Positions 8,416 through 16,590 of a stretch of DNA of 56,333 nt are shown one piece after another. The notes beneath the pieces are model-generated. The model did not search any database. It was not told the DNA's origin and saw only the letters and a program-made list of their open reading frames with translations. The stretch comes from Oscillospiraceae bacterium (GTDB taxonomy: Bacteria > Bacillota > Clostridia > Oscillospirales > Oscillospiraceae): the NCBI GenBank assembly GCA_017397835.1, contig JAFQHV010000005.1, positions 1-56,333 on the forward strand. Reading direction: 5' to 3'. Position 1 is the first letter of the stretch. Every line of letters begins with the position of its first letter. A program made the position numbers and the translations under genes.

Positions 8416-9396
8416 ATGGCTACGATCAAGGATGTTGCCCGTGTGGCGGGGGTTTCTCTTGCCACGGTTTCCAAGTATATAAATGGCGGCAGTGTCCGGG
8501 AGGAGAATGCCCGGGCCATTCAGGATGCCATTCAGGAGTTGGACTACCGGGTCAATCCCTTTGCTCGCAGCTTGAAAACCCACCACAGCAAATCCATCGG
8601 TATTCTACTGCCGGACATCTCGGCTCCGTTTTTCGGCGCGGTGGTCACGGCGTTGGACCGTAGTTTGCGGGAACAGGGCTATCACAGCCTGATCTCCTGT
8701 TACAACGCCAATCACGCCATGGAGCGTGATAATCTTCGCTTTTTGATTTCGGCGGGGATCGATGGTCTTGTTTATGTGCCGGAGGATCTGTCGGCGGAGG
8801 AGTACAACGAACTGGTGGCCAACCTGAACGTGCCGCTGGTGCAGGTGGACCGCATGATACAGGGATTGGACAGCGATGCGGTGCTGGCGGACAACGCGGA
8901 TGCGGTGTATACAGCCACTACGGCGCTGATCGAGAAAGGACATCGGCGTATTGCCATGATCTCCGGGCCAAAGTACGTGTTCACGGCCAAGGAGCGGCAG
9001 GTGGGCTATCTGCGGGCACTGTCCGATCATGGGATCCTGTTTGAGGATGCGCTGTTCATCAGCGACGAGAACGCCTTTGCTACCGGCTATAGCGGTTGCC
9101 AAACGCTGCTGGACCTGGAGCATCCGCCCACGGCGGTGATTGCCACCAATCACGACATCACCATCGGCCTGTTCACGGCGGCCCGGGAGCGGGGCCTGCG
9201 CATTCCGGATGACATTGACGTGTTTGGGTTCGACTGTGTGGATGTGTGTACGATGATGAAGCCGCCTCTGCCCGTTGTTCACCAGCCGGAACAGCTCATC
9301 GGCCGCACAGCGGCCAAATACCTGGTCCAGCGGCTGGAGGGGTACACCGGCGAATCCCGGCTGACCCGGCTGAAATGCCGTGTGATCACAGATTAA
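8416..9396 (+). CDS. LacI-family transcriptional regulator
   Basis: The 326-residue protein begins with a classic LacI helix-turn-helix: ATIKDVARVAGVSLATVSKY at residues 2-21, followed by the hinge region and a periplasmic-binding-like effector domain starting near SIGILLPDISAPFFGAVV (about 59). These proteins normally repress sugar genes and release DNA when the sugar or a metabolite binds. It is divergent from the transporter operon and precedes fucI/fucU. Two matching palindromes in the shared intergenic region are its likely sites. The ATG has a CGGAGG box upstream. The effector is probably a sugar of the fucose pathway, by inference. Confidence 0.93.
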   Translation: MATIKDVARVAGVSLATVSKYINGGSVREENARAIQDAIQELDYRVNPFARSLKTHHSKSIGILLPDISAPFFGAVVTALDRSLREQGYHSLISCYNANHAMERDNLRFLISAGIDGLVYVPEDLSAEEYNELVANLNVPLVQVDRMIQGLDSDAVLADNADAVYTATTALIEKGHRRIAMISGPKYVFTAKERQVGYLRALSDHGILFEDALFISDENAFATGYSGCQTLLDLEHPPTAVIATNHDITIGLFTAARERGLRIPDDIDVFGFDCVDVCTMMKPPLPVVHQPEQLIGRTAAKYLVQRLEGYTGESRLTRLKCRVITD

Positions 9397-9402
9397 ACCG
9401 GA

Positions 9403-9435
9403 ATATAAAAGCGCAAGTCGCTTTTATATATATAA
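9403..9435 (+). terminator. hairpin after the lacI-family gene, possible terminator or attenuator
   Basis: ATATAAAAGCG (9403-9413) pairs with CGCTTTTATAT (9419-9429) around a 5-nt loop. The right arm is T-rich. A second small hairpin, TGCCGCA/TGCGGCA (9457-9475), lies just before the fucI ribosome binding site. Whether fucI has its own promoter here is not clear. Confidence 0.5.
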
Positions 9436-9495
9436 GGAAGCATCTAATTTAATTACTGCCGCACCCCTTGCGGCAAGAAAATGGAGGAATATACT

Positions 9496-11325
9496 ATGGC
9501 AAAGAACCGTTATATCGGCGATTATCCCGTCATCGGTATCCGTCCCATCGTGGACGGCCGCCGCGGCCCCCAGATGATGCGTGAGTCCTTGGAGCCTCTG
9601 GTCTGGGCCATGGCCGAGGCCGCCAAGAAGCTGTTTGAGGAGAACCTGTTCTACTCCAACGGCGAGCCCGTCAAGGTCGTCATGGCCGACACCTGCATCG
9701 GCCGTGTGCCCGAGACTGCCGCCTGCGCCGACAAGTTCAAGAAGGAAGGCGTGTCCATCACCCTGTCCGTCACCCCCTGCTGGTGCTACGGCTCCGAGAC
9801 CATGGACATGGACCCCACTACCATTAAGGGCGTTTGGGGCTTCAACGGAACCGAGCGCCCCGGTGCCGTGTATCTGGCCGCCGTGCTGGCTGGTCACGCC
9901 CAGAAGGGCCTGCCCGCCTTCGGCATCTACGGCCATGAGGTGCAGGACCGGGACCAGGTCACCCAGATCCCCGAGGACGTGAAGGAAAAGCTGCTGCGCT
10001 TCGGCCGCGCCGCCGTTGCCGTTGCCACCATGCGCGGCAAGAGCTACCTGCAGATCGGCTCCCAGTGCATGGGCATCGCCGGGTCTATCATGGATCAGGA
10101 TATGATGGAGAGCTACTTCGGCATGCGGGTGGAGTCCGTGGACGAGGTTGAGATCCTGCGCCGCATGGAAGAGGGCATTTACAACGAGGAAGAGTTCCAG
10201 AAGGCTCTGGCCTGGACGAAGGAACACTGCAAAGAGGGCCGCGACGATAACCCCGAAGAGGTTGACTTCCTGGGCGAAAAGGTCCGCATCAAGTTCACGC
10301 CCGAAGAGAAGGAAAAGCAGTGGGAGTTCACCGTCAAGATGTACTGCATCATCAAGGACCTGATGGCCGGCAACCCCAACCTGTCCGACAAGTTCGAGGA
10401 GGAGAAGGTTGGCCACAACGCCATCGCCGGCGGCTTCCAGGGTCAGCGTCAGTGGACCGACCACTGGCCCAACTGCGACTATCCCGAGGCCCTGCTGTCC
10501 TCCACCTTTGACTACGAGGGTGCCCGCGAGCCTTACACCCTGGCCACCGAGAACGACATTCTCAACGGCATGGGTATGCTGATGATGCGCCTGCTGACCC
10601 ATCGGGCCCAGATCTTTGCCGACGTGCGCACCTACTGGTCCGGCGAGGCCACCGAGCGTGTCACCGGCTACAAGCTGGAGGGCAAGGCCGCCCAGTCCAA
10701 CGGCATCATCCACCTGTTGAACTCCGGCGCCGCCTGTCTGGACGCATCCGGTGTCTGCACCGACGAGAAGGGCAATGCCATCATGAAGAAGTGGTGGGAG
10801 GTCACCGACGAGGACATCAAGAAGATGACCGACGCCACCGTGTGGTGCGAGGCCGGTCAGGACAACTTCCGCGGCGGCGGCTTCTCCAGCCACTACACCA
10901 CCAAGGCCGAGATGCCCTGCACCATGATCCGCCTGAACCTGGTCAAGGGTCTGGGCCCCGTGCTGCAGATCGCGGAGGGTTGGACCGTCAACCTGCCTGA
11001 TGAGGTGTCCGACACCCTGATGGAGCGCACCAACCCCACCTGGCCCTGCACCTGGTTCGCTCCCCGCTGCGACGGCAAAGAGGGCTCTCCCTTCAAGACC
11101 GCTTACGAGGTCATGATGAACTGGGGTGCCAACCACGGCGCCATCTCCTACGGCCACATCGGTGCCGATCTGATCACCATGTGCTCCATGCTGCGTATCC
11201 CCGTGTGCATGCACAACGTGCCCGAGGACGACATCTACCGTCCCGCCGCCTGGAATGCCTTTGGTATGGACAAGGAGGGCCAGGACTACCGCGCCTGCGC
11301 CACCTACGGCCCCCTGTACAAGTAA
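9496..11325 (+). CDS. fucI: L-fucose isomerase
   Basis: The 609-residue protein closely follows Escherichia coli FucI (about 591 residues). It has IGIRPIVDGRRGP near the start, SVTPCWCYGSETMDMDP, GFNGTERPGAVYLAA and the C-terminal WGANHG and ASMLRIPVCMHNV. The Mn-binding catalytic acids correspond to Glu352 (ATEND) and Asp376 (FADVRTYW), spaced 24 apart as in E. coli. It converts L-fucose to L-fuculose and in many bacteria also D-arabinose to D-ribulose. ATG 9496 is chosen because GGAGG at 9483-9487 suits it; an ATG at 9481 overlaps that box. Strong preference for C-ending codons suggests high expression. fucU follows after a hairpin. Confidence 0.97.
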   Translation: MAKNRYIGDYPVIGIRPIVDGRRGPQMMRESLEPLVWAMAEAAKKLFEENLFYSNGEPVKVVMADTCIGRVPETAACADKFKKEGVSITLSVTPCWCYGSETMDMDPTTIKGVWGFNGTERPGAVYLAAVLAGHAQKGLPAFGIYGHEVQDRDQVTQIPEDVKEKLLRFGRAAVAVATMRGKSYLQIGSQCMGIAGSIMDQDMMESYFGMRVESVDEVEILRRMEEGIYNEEEFQKALAWTKEHCKEGRDDNPEEVDFLGEKVRIKFTPEEKEKQWEFTVKMYCIIKDLMAGNPNLSDKFEEEKVGHNAIAGGFQGQRQWTDHWPNCDYPEALLSSTFDYEGAREPYTLATENDILNGMGMLMMRLLTHRAQIFADVRTYWSGEATERVTGYKLEGKAAQSNGIIHLLNSGAACLDASGVCTDEKGNAIMKKWWEVTDEDIKKMTDATVWCEAGQDNFRGGGFSSHYTTKAEMPCTMIRLNLVKGLGPVLQIAEGWTVNLPDEVSDTLMERTNPTWPCTWFAPRCDGKEGSPFKTAYEVMMNWGANHGAISYGHIGADLITMCSMLRIPVCMHNVPEDDIYRPAAWNAFGMDKEGQDYRACATYGPLYK

Positions 11326-11337
11326 TTCACACAATCG

Positions 11338-11368
11338 AAAAGCGGCGGTCTGCTGACCGCCGCTTTTT
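11338..11368 (+). terminator. terminator-like hairpin between fucI and fucU
   Basis: AAAAGCGGCGGTC (11338-11350) pairs with GACCGCCGCTTTT (11355-11367) and ends in a five-T run. It should stop or attenuate transcription after fucI, making fucU and the following genes less expressed unless they are read through. Confidence 0.8.
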
Positions 11369-11393
11369 ACCTTATTGATTGGAGGACGTCATT

Positions 11394-11840
11394 ATGTTGA
11401 AGAATATCCCACCCATCCTCTCCCCCGAACTGCTGAAGGTGCTGGCCGAGATGGGGCACTCCGACCGCATCTGCCTGGGTGACGGCAACTTCCCCGGCAG
11501 TTCCATGGCCAAGGCCAAGAACGCCGTCTTCCTGCGCGCCGACGGTCACGGCATCCCCGAAATTTTGGATGCCATCCTGCAGGTCATGCCACTGGATGCC
11601 TACGTGGATACCCCCGTCATGCTGATGGAGAAGATGGACTGCGATAAGGATCTGCACATCCCCGTGTGGGACGAGTATAAAAAGGTCGTTGCCAAGCACG
11701 ATGACCGCGGCGAGGCCGCTGTGGGCGCTTACGAGCGGTTTGAGTTCTACGAGCAGGCCAAGGATTGCTACTGCATCCTGCAGACCGGCGAGACTGCCAT
11801 CTACGCCAACGTCATTCTGCAGAAGGGCGTTATCAAGTAA
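11394..11840 (+). CDS. fucU: L-fucose mutarotase (RbsD/FucU family)
   Basis: The 148-residue protein has the RbsD/FucU fold signature, with LAEMGHSDRICLGDGNFPG near residues 16-34, including the conserved active-site His, and the C-terminal YGQ-like segment replaced by AIYANVILQKG. It interconverts alpha and beta anomers of L-fucose so that the transporter and FucI receive the right form. It sits directly downstream of fucI, the common arrangement. ATG 11394 has GGAGG 8 nt upstream; an earlier in-frame TTG overlaps that box. Six nucleotides separate its stop from the next start, so they are co-transcribed. Confidence 0.93.
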   Translation: MLKNIPPILSPELLKVLAEMGHSDRICLGDGNFPGSSMAKAKNAVFLRADGHGIPEILDAILQVMPLDAYVDTPVMLMEKMDCDKDLHIPVWDEYKKVVAKHDDRGEAAVGAYERFEFYEQAKDCYCILQTGETAIYANVILQKGVIK

Positions 11841-11846
11841 GCCGGT

Positions 11847-12758
11847 ATGGACAAAGTGATCGCTGTTGTCGGCACCGTTTTGCCGGTGTTTTTGGCCCTT
11901 GCGCTGGGTATGCTGTGCCGCAGTCGGCGGATGCTTACCCGGGAGGGTGTAGACGCGCTGAAAAAGGTGGCTATCAACCTGACCCTGCCCTTCGTGCTGT
12001 TCGATGCCTTTGCCAGGGCGGAGTACTCCCTGCAGGCGCTGGCCCAGCCGGTGTTGGTTTTTACGCTGTGCTGTGCGGCGCTGGGCCTTGGCATGCTGGT
12101 CATCCGAGTCAGCGGCAGCAGGAGCCGCCTGGCCCCCTTCCTTGCCTCCGGCTTCGAAGCGGGTATGCTGGGCTATGCCCTGTTCGTTATGCTGTTCCCG
12201 GAAGAAAGCACCGCCAAATTCGCCATTTTGGACCTGGGACAGACCCTGTTCGTGTTCACCCTCTACAAGATTTTGCTGTCCGGCAAACGGGACTTCAAGG
12301 CTGTGGGCCGGGACATGGTCACCTCACCGGTGCTGTGGGCGGTGGCGCTGGGCGTGGCGGCGGGAGCCACCGGCCTGTATGCCAGCCTGGGCCAATGGGC
12401 CGGTGTGGTGGAGTCGGTCACCGGCTTCATGGCCGCACCTACCGGAGTCATTATCCTGCTGAGTGTGGGGTATGACCTTGTTCTGCGAGAAATTCCGTGG
12501 GGAAAGACCGCAGGCTTCATTGCCATGCGTCTTGGAGTGATGGCAGTGCTGTTGGCGGCCATTGTAGCCCTGAACCGCACGGTGCTGCATGGTATGATAT
12601 TTGAGGGCGCGGCGGTGCTGATGCTCATTCTGCCTCCCCCCTACGTCATCCCCGTCTTTGCCGACGAGCCGGCGGAGCGGGCGCAGATCTCCTCTGCCCT
12701 GTCCGCCCTGACCCTTGTGACGGTCATCCTGTTTGCGGTGCTGTCTGTGGTTTTGTAA
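11847..12758 (+). CDS. AEC-family (auxin efflux carrier-like) permease
   Basis: The 303-residue membrane protein has about 8-10 hydrophobic segments, beginning VIAVVGTVLPVFLALALGML, and the NLTLPFVLFDAF segment (about residues 40-52) typical of the Mem_trans/AEC family. Family members move small organic acids such as malate and auxin-like molecules. The substrate is not known here. It starts 6 nt after fucU with a weak ribosome binding site, suggesting coupling. In this operon it could handle a fermentation product or intermediate of deoxy-sugar breakdown, which is speculation from position. Confidence 0.82.
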   Translation: MDKVIAVVGTVLPVFLALALGMLCRSRRMLTREGVDALKKVAINLTLPFVLFDAFARAEYSLQALAQPVLVFTLCCAALGLGMLVIRVSGSRSRLAPFLASGFEAGMLGYALFVMLFPEESTAKFAILDLGQTLFVFTLYKILLSGKRDFKAVGRDMVTSPVLWAVALGVAAGATGLYASLGQWAGVVESVTGFMAAPTGVIILLSVGYDLVLREIPWGKTAGFIAMRLGVMAVLLAAIVALNRTVLHGMIFEGAAVLMLILPPPYVIPVFADEPAERAQISSALSALTLVTVILFAVLSVVL

Positions 12759-12773
12759 GAAAGGAAGAAATCC

Positions 12774-13013
12774 ATGAAACCTGTCTATGCCAATACCTTT
12801 GGCCTGCGCAAGGTGACCTCTCCCGACGGCGACATCGTGGAGGTTACCCTGGACGTGAGCTATAAGTACATGGAGACCGCCATGACCCTGACCAAAGGCG
12901 GTATGGAGGCGGTGTCCACCCCGGCGGCGGATCAGGTGGCCAGTCTGGTCATGACCCGCAACAGCGCCCTGGCTCTGCGCAACCTGCTCAACGCCACCCT
13001 CGGGGAGGAGTAA
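12774..13013 (+). CDS. uncharacterised 79-residue protein in the fucose operon
   Basis: I do not recognise this protein. The 79 residues have no signal peptide, membrane segment or cysteine pair. The N-terminal half alternates polar and hydrophobic residues (GDIVEVTLDVSYKYMET), suggesting beta strands. The C-terminal half (AADQVASLVMTRNSALALRNLLN) looks helical and amphipathic. A GGAAG box lies 8 nt before the ATG. It is 15 nt after the AEC permease and 1 nt before the HAD gene, so it is a real member of the operon. It might be a small regulatory or scaffold protein, but nothing in the sequence proves a function. Confidence 0.75.
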   Translation: MKPVYANTFGLRKVTSPDGDIVEVTLDVSYKYMETAMTLTKGGMEAVSTPAADQVASLVMTRNSALALRNLLNATLGEE

Positions 13014-13014
13014 C

Positions 13015-13842
13015 ATGGCCGTCGGACTTGTACTTTTGGACCTGGACGGCACCATGCTGACCTCGGACAAAGAGATCTCCCCGGCCACCTACGCCGCTCT
13101 GGAGCGGGCGGCGGCCATGGGGGTGCAGATCGTGCCCTGCACCGGCCGCTTCTACGATGCCATTCCCCGGGTGGTGCGGGAGCTGCCCTTTGTACGCTAT
13201 TTTATCACGGTCAACGGGGCCGGTGTTTGGGACCGGACGGAGGAGAAAATGCTCTTCCGGGCGGAAATCCCTTTGGAGCGTGGGCTGGAGCTGTTTGATT
13301 TCATGGAGAAGCTGCCCGTTATCTACGACTGCTTTGTGGATGGGGCGGCCTACATGGAACGGAAGAATTACGACCGCATTGACCAATTTATCTCCGTCCC
13401 TAAGGACAACGAGATGGTCAAGACCCTGCGCAAGCCGGTGGACGATTTGCGCCGCCTTGTGCGGGAAAAGGGGCAGCCCCTGCAAAAAGCCCAGATGTTC
13501 TTTGCAGACGTGGGCCAACGAAACGCCGTGCTGCCCCAAATCCGGGCGCAGATACCCGACCTGAACGTCAGCACCTCGCTGGTGAACAACATCGAGTTTA
13601 CCGTCCCTGCCGCCAGCAAGGGGGAGGCCCTTCGGTTCCTTGCCGCCCATTTGGGTGTGGTGGTTGCGGATACCATGGCCTTTGGCGACATGGACAACGA
13701 CCGTTCCATGATCGAAGCGGCGGGCATCGGCGTGGCCATGGGCAACGCCGAGCCGTGCCTGAAGGACATCGCCGACTACATCACCGATACAAACAACGCC
13801 GATGGGGTAGCCAAAGCGCTGGAGAAATTCGTTTTTGCATGA
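13015..13842 (+). CDS. HAD-superfamily IIB (Cof-type) phosphatase
   Basis: The 275-residue protein has HAD motif I LDLDGTMLTSD (residues 8-18, with nucleophile and acid/base aspartates in DLDGT), motif II in CTGR, and motif IV AFGDMDNDRSM near the C-terminus. The long insert between them is the Cof-type cap that selects substrates, usually sugar phosphates or cofactors. It begins 1 nt after the 79-residue gene, with a ribosome binding site inside that gene's end. As last gene of the fucose operon it could remove phosphorylated intermediates, by inference. A strong terminator follows. Confidence 0.88.
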   Translation: MAVGLVLLDLDGTMLTSDKEISPATYAALERAAAMGVQIVPCTGRFYDAIPRVVRELPFVRYFITVNGAGVWDRTEEKMLFRAEIPLERGLELFDFMEKLPVIYDCFVDGAAYMERKNYDRIDQFISVPKDNEMVKTLRKPVDDLRRLVREKGQPLQKAQMFFADVGQRNAVLPQIRAQIPDLNVSTSLVNNIEFTVPAASKGEALRFLAAHLGVVVADTMAFGDMDNDRSMIEAAGIGVAMGNAEPCLKDIADYITDTNNADGVAKALEKFVFA

Positions 13843-13877
13843 AAAACAGGCTGTGCAAGCGCACAGCCTGTTTTTTG
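13842..13877 (+). terminator. terminator of the fucose operon
   Basis: AAACAGGCTGTGC (13844-13856) pairs with GCACAGCCTGTTT (13861-13873) and is followed by Ts. It lies between convergent genes and overlaps the HAD stop codon. Confidence 0.9.
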
Positions 13878-13883
13878 TGGGAT

Positions 13884-15116
13884 TTAGCCGCCGATCAGCA
13901 GCACGGACACGTCGTTGACATTGGTGCCGGTAGGGCCGGTGAAGATAAGGCCGTCCACAGCCTTCAGGGCGTGGTAGGCGTCATTGTCGGCCAGCACATC
14001 GTGGATGGACAGATCCTGCGCGGCCAAAGCGGCGCGGGTGGTGCCGTCCACCATGCCGCCGGCGGCATCGGTGGGACCATCGGTTCCGTCGGAACCCAAA
14101 GAGAAGACCAGTACGTTGTCCAGCCCGTCCAGCAGCTCCGCCGCGGACAGGGCCAGCTCCTGATTGCGTCCGCCAAGCCCCTTGCCGGTCAGACGGACCA
14201 CCGTTTCGCCCCCTGCAATGAAAGCCAGCTTTCGGCCCGTGCCTGCGTGGGTGCGGGCGATGGCACCGAGAAAACGTCCGGCGTGCCGGGCTTCGCAGTC
14301 CAGCCGGTCGGTGAGGATGGCGGGCTCATAGCCCAAAGTGCGGCAAGTCTCCGCGGCGCTGGCGCACAACTGGCCCACGCTGCCGGTGATGCGGGTGGTG
14401 ACGTTGTCCAGGTGCTTGGGGGTCTCCTGCTCCAGCAGGGACAGGATAGCGGGGGAGAGCTGCAGTGCGTACTTTTCCGCAATGGCCCTGGCCTGCTCAC
14501 AGGTGGAGCTGTCCGGGCAGGCGGGGCCGGAGGCGATCATGTCCAGCGGGTCGCCCAAAATGTCGGACAGGACGACGGAAAATACGTGGGCGGGGGCGCA
14601 CAGCCGGGCGAAACGGCCGCCCTTGACGGCGGACACCCGCTTGCGCAGGGTGTTCATCTCCACGATGTCGGCACCGCTTCCAAGCAGCTGGCCGGTCAGG
14701 TCGGTCAGTTCGTCGGCGGAGATCAGAGGCTGTTCAAACAGGGCGGAACCGCCGCCGGACAGCAGGAACAGCACCGTGTCCTGCGCCGTCAGGCCGGACA
14801 CCAGATCGATGGCGGCCCGGGTGCCGAGGAAAGAATTTTCGTCGGGGACGGGGTGCCCCGCTTCGAAGATCCGGAAGTTGGCGATGGGCCCCTTGGAGTG
14901 GTCGTGTTTGGTGACCACCACGCCGGCATCGATCCGGTCACCCAGCAGGTCGGCGGCACAGGCGGCCATCTGCCAGGCGGCTTTGCCCGCGGCCACCAGC
15001 ACCACCCGGCCGGGGGCGAAGGTGTAGTCGGTCAAGGCCCGCTTGACCGCCGCATCGGGCAGGGCGGAGCGAATCGCGGCGTCGATAATGGTTTGGGCGT
15101 GGTCGCGCATGGACAT
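13884..15116 (-). CDS. glycerate kinase type-2 (DUF4147/MOFRL family)
   Basis: The 410-residue protein has the N-terminal DUF4147 domain (VVLVAAGKAAWQMA near residue 40, FLLSGGGSALF near 115, RKRVSAVKGGRFA) and the C-terminal MOFRL domain with GGRNQELALS and LGSDGTDGPTDAAGG. The family phosphorylates D-glycerate, usually to 2-phosphoglycerate, though members have also been called hydroxypyruvate reductase. ATG 15116 is chosen for its AGGAGG box; an earlier in-frame start would lie in the tRNA terminator. The gene follows tRNA-Gly with a terminator only about 31 nt upstream, and no clear promoter of its own is seen. Confidence 0.92.
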   Translation of the reverse strand: MSMRDHAQTIIDAAIRSALPDAAVKRALTDYTFAPGRVVLVAAGKAAWQMAACAADLLGDRIDAGVVVTKHDHSKGPIANFRIFEAGHPVPDENSFLGTRAAIDLVSGLTAQDTVLFLLSGGGSALFEQPLISADELTDLTGQLLGSGADIVEMNTLRKRVSAVKGGRFARLCAPAHVFSVVLSDILGDPLDMIASGPACPDSSTCEQARAIAEKYALQLSPAILSLLEQETPKHLDNVTTRITGSVGQLCASAAETCRTLGYEPAILTDRLDCEARHAGRFLGAIARTHAGTGRKLAFIAGGETVVRLTGKGLGGRNQELALSAAELLDGLDNVLVFSLGSDGTDGPTDAAGGMVDGTTRAALAAQDLSIHDVLADNDAYHALKAVDGLIFTGPTGTNVNDVSVLLIGG

Positions 15117-15146
15117 GACAATAACCTCCTTGAGGAGACGATTTGA

Positions 15147-15183
15147 GAAAAGAAAAGCGCCCAACCTTTGGTTGGGCGCTTTT
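15147..15183 (-). terminator. terminator of tRNA-Gly
   Basis: AAAAGCGCCCAACC (15153-15166) pairs with GGTTGGGCGCTTTT (15170-15183). On the minus strand it is followed by a T-rich run. The stem begins at the encoded CCA end of the tRNA and ends about 36 nt before the glycerate kinase start codon. Confidence 0.85.
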
Positions 15184-15258
15184 GGAGCGAGTGACGAGGC
15201 TCGAACTCGCTACCTCCACCTTGGCAAGGTGGCGCTCTACCAGATGAGCTACACTCGC
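15183..15258 (-). tRNA. tRNA-Gly(GCC)
   Basis: On the minus strand a full cloverleaf can be read. Acceptor arms GCGAGTG/CACTCGC, the D-arm with AGCTCA and GGTAGAGC, anticodon arm CCACCTTGCCAAGGTGG with anticodon GCC, and TTCGAGCC in the T-arm are all present. The CCA end is encoded. It reads the major glycine codons GGC/GGU, which dominate in this GC-rich genome. Confidence 0.97.
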
Positions 15259-15271
15259 AACAGCAAGGTGA

Positions 15272-15299
15272 ATTATACCATAATTCCATGAGGTGTCAA
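15272..15299 (-). promoter_or_regulatory. predicted promoter of tRNA-Gly
   Basis: On the minus strand TTGACA (15294-15299) and TATAAT (15272-15277) are perfect boxes with a 16-bp spacer. The tRNA 5' end lies 14 nt downstream of the -10. Confidence 0.85.
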
Positions 15300-15338
15300 G
15301 TCTTTTTTGAAAAAACACCGAAATTTTTTGAACGAGAG

Positions 15339-15378
15339 AAAACCTGCCCTGCGCGCTATGGCGCGCAGGGCAGGTTTT
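15339..15378 (-). terminator. terminator of the glycosyltransferase gene
   Basis: An 18-bp perfect stem (15339-15356 with 15361-15378) with a 4-nt loop overlaps the stop codon. T-rich sequence follows on the minus strand. Confidence 0.85.
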
Positions 15379-16405
15379 AGTTGAATTTGTAGATCTTGCG
15401 GGCGATTCGGTACAAAGCCACAGACAGTCTGCACCCGGCCTTGCCGGGCAGGTAGGTGATGGCGGGCAGGGCGAAGAAACGCATTCGGCGGTACATGGCG
15501 GCGTCTTTTTCCCGGATATACTCCCACAGGGCCCTGCGCTTTTCCATGGCCTCGGCCGAGCCGTCCATGTCGAGGAAGATGGAGGACACGGTGACCATGA
15601 TGGCCAGATAGTTGAACATATAGGCGCCCAGCGGCTTGCTTTTGGCGGAGACGTCACGCAGGTCGTGGCTGTCCAGCATGTGGTAATTGACCCGCAGCTG
15701 CTGGTCGATCCGGCCAAGCATGACGGTTTCGTTTACGGACTGGTCGTCCCGGCCAATGAAGTAGCGGTACAGGTCCACGTCCAGATAGTACATATTTTTC
15801 ACATAGGGCAGCGGCTCATAAACAAAAATGCTGTCCACATAGAACGTGTGCTTGGGCAGCTCCAGACCGCAGTCGCGCAGCAGCTGGGTGCGATAAATGA
15901 CGTTGTGCATCAGGATGAACTGGTCGGGGCGGAATTTGGCCACCGCGTCCCAGCCGAACACCCGGCCCACAGGCAGCAGTTTGCGGTAGTGGTTGACTCG
16001 CTGTGTGTTGTCTTCCACGTGCTCGTAAACGTAGTTGCAGATGAGCATATCGATCAGTTTGCCGTCCCGGACGAACTGGCGCAGCTTGTCCAAAGCGGTG
16101 CGCAGGGCAGGAACGTCCACCCAGTCATCGGAGTCCACGACCTTGTAATAGATGCCGCGGGCGTTGCGAAGGCCCTGGTTGACCCCTTCGCCGTGGCCGC
16201 CGTTTTCCTGATGGATAGCCCGGACGATGTTGGGGTGCTGAGCCGCGTAGCGGTCACAGATCTCGGCGGTGTTGTCCTTGGTGGAGCCGTCATCCACCAG
16301 GATGATCTCGATATCGTCGCCCCCCTGCAGCAGCGTATCTACGCAGTGCTCCATATATGCGGCCGAGTTATAGCAGGGGACGGCGAAGGTAATAAGCTTG
16401 TCCAT
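15377..16405 (-). CDS. family 2 glycosyltransferase
   Basis: The 342-residue protein has the GT-A fold signature of family GT2. It begins MDKLITFAVPCYNSAAYMEH, then IEIILVDDGSTKDNT (the first nucleotide-sugar-binding aspartates) and the DxD-like VVDSDDWVD near residue 100. Such enzymes add sugars to surface polysaccharides, teichoic acids or glycolipids. The C-terminal region (about 200-342) is soluble with aromatic patches and no obvious transmembrane helices. ATG 16405 has AAGGAGC upstream; the upstream in-frame extension is low-complexity and rejected. It stands alone between its own promoter and terminator, so the acceptor is unknown. Confidence 0.87.
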   Translation of the reverse strand: MDKLITFAVPCYNSAAYMEHCVDTLLQGGDDIEIILVDDGSTKDNTAEICDRYAAQHPNIVRAIHQENGGHGEGVNQGLRNARGIYYKVVDSDDWVDVPALRTALDKLRQFVRDGKLIDMLICNYVYEHVEDNTQRVNHYRKLLPVGRVFGWDAVAKFRPDQFILMHNVIYRTQLLRDCGLELPKHTFYVDSIFVYEPLPYVKNMYYLDVDLYRYFIGRDDQSVNETVMLGRIDQQLRVNYHMLDSHDLRDVSAKSKPLGAYMFNYLAIMVTVSSIFLDMDGSAEAMEKRRALWEYIREKDAAMYRRMRFFALPAITYLPGKAGCRLSVALYRIARKIYKFN

Positions 16406-16471
16406 GTTATGCTCCTTTGCTGTGCGTGTCGCCGATGTGCGGCGGCGGAAAGTCAAATTGTGCCTGCGCGT

Positions 16472-16500
16472 ATTATAGCACAGCTGCCGAGAAAATGGAA
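16472..16500 (-). promoter_or_regulatory. predicted promoter of the glycosyltransferase
   Basis: On the minus strand TATAAT (16472-16477) is perfect, with TTCCAT (16495-16500) as a weak -35 at 17-bp spacing. Confidence 0.5.
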
Positions 16501-16533
16501 CAGGGTTTCGCAAAGGATGTCCGGTGGGCGGGG

Positions 16534-16560
16534 AATGTTTTGCGGAAAGCGGCATAAAGT
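16534..16560 (+). promoter_or_regulatory. possible sigma-E promoter of spoIID
   Basis: AATGTT (16534-16539) and CATAAAGT (16553-16560) are 13 bp apart. They resemble the mother-cell sigma-E consensus (ATATT-like -35 and CATA-type -10). spoIID is a sigma-E gene in Bacillus subtilis, which supports the reading. No good sigma-A boxes are seen here. Confidence 0.4.
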
Positions 16561-16590
16561 ATATGGAACGAAAGCTTGGGGGGCGATGGC

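Noticed and set aside
9424-11334. A 636-codon frame opposite fucI
   Set aside because: It is antisense to fucI, whose catalytic residues and family matches are clear; the frame has no start signal of its own.
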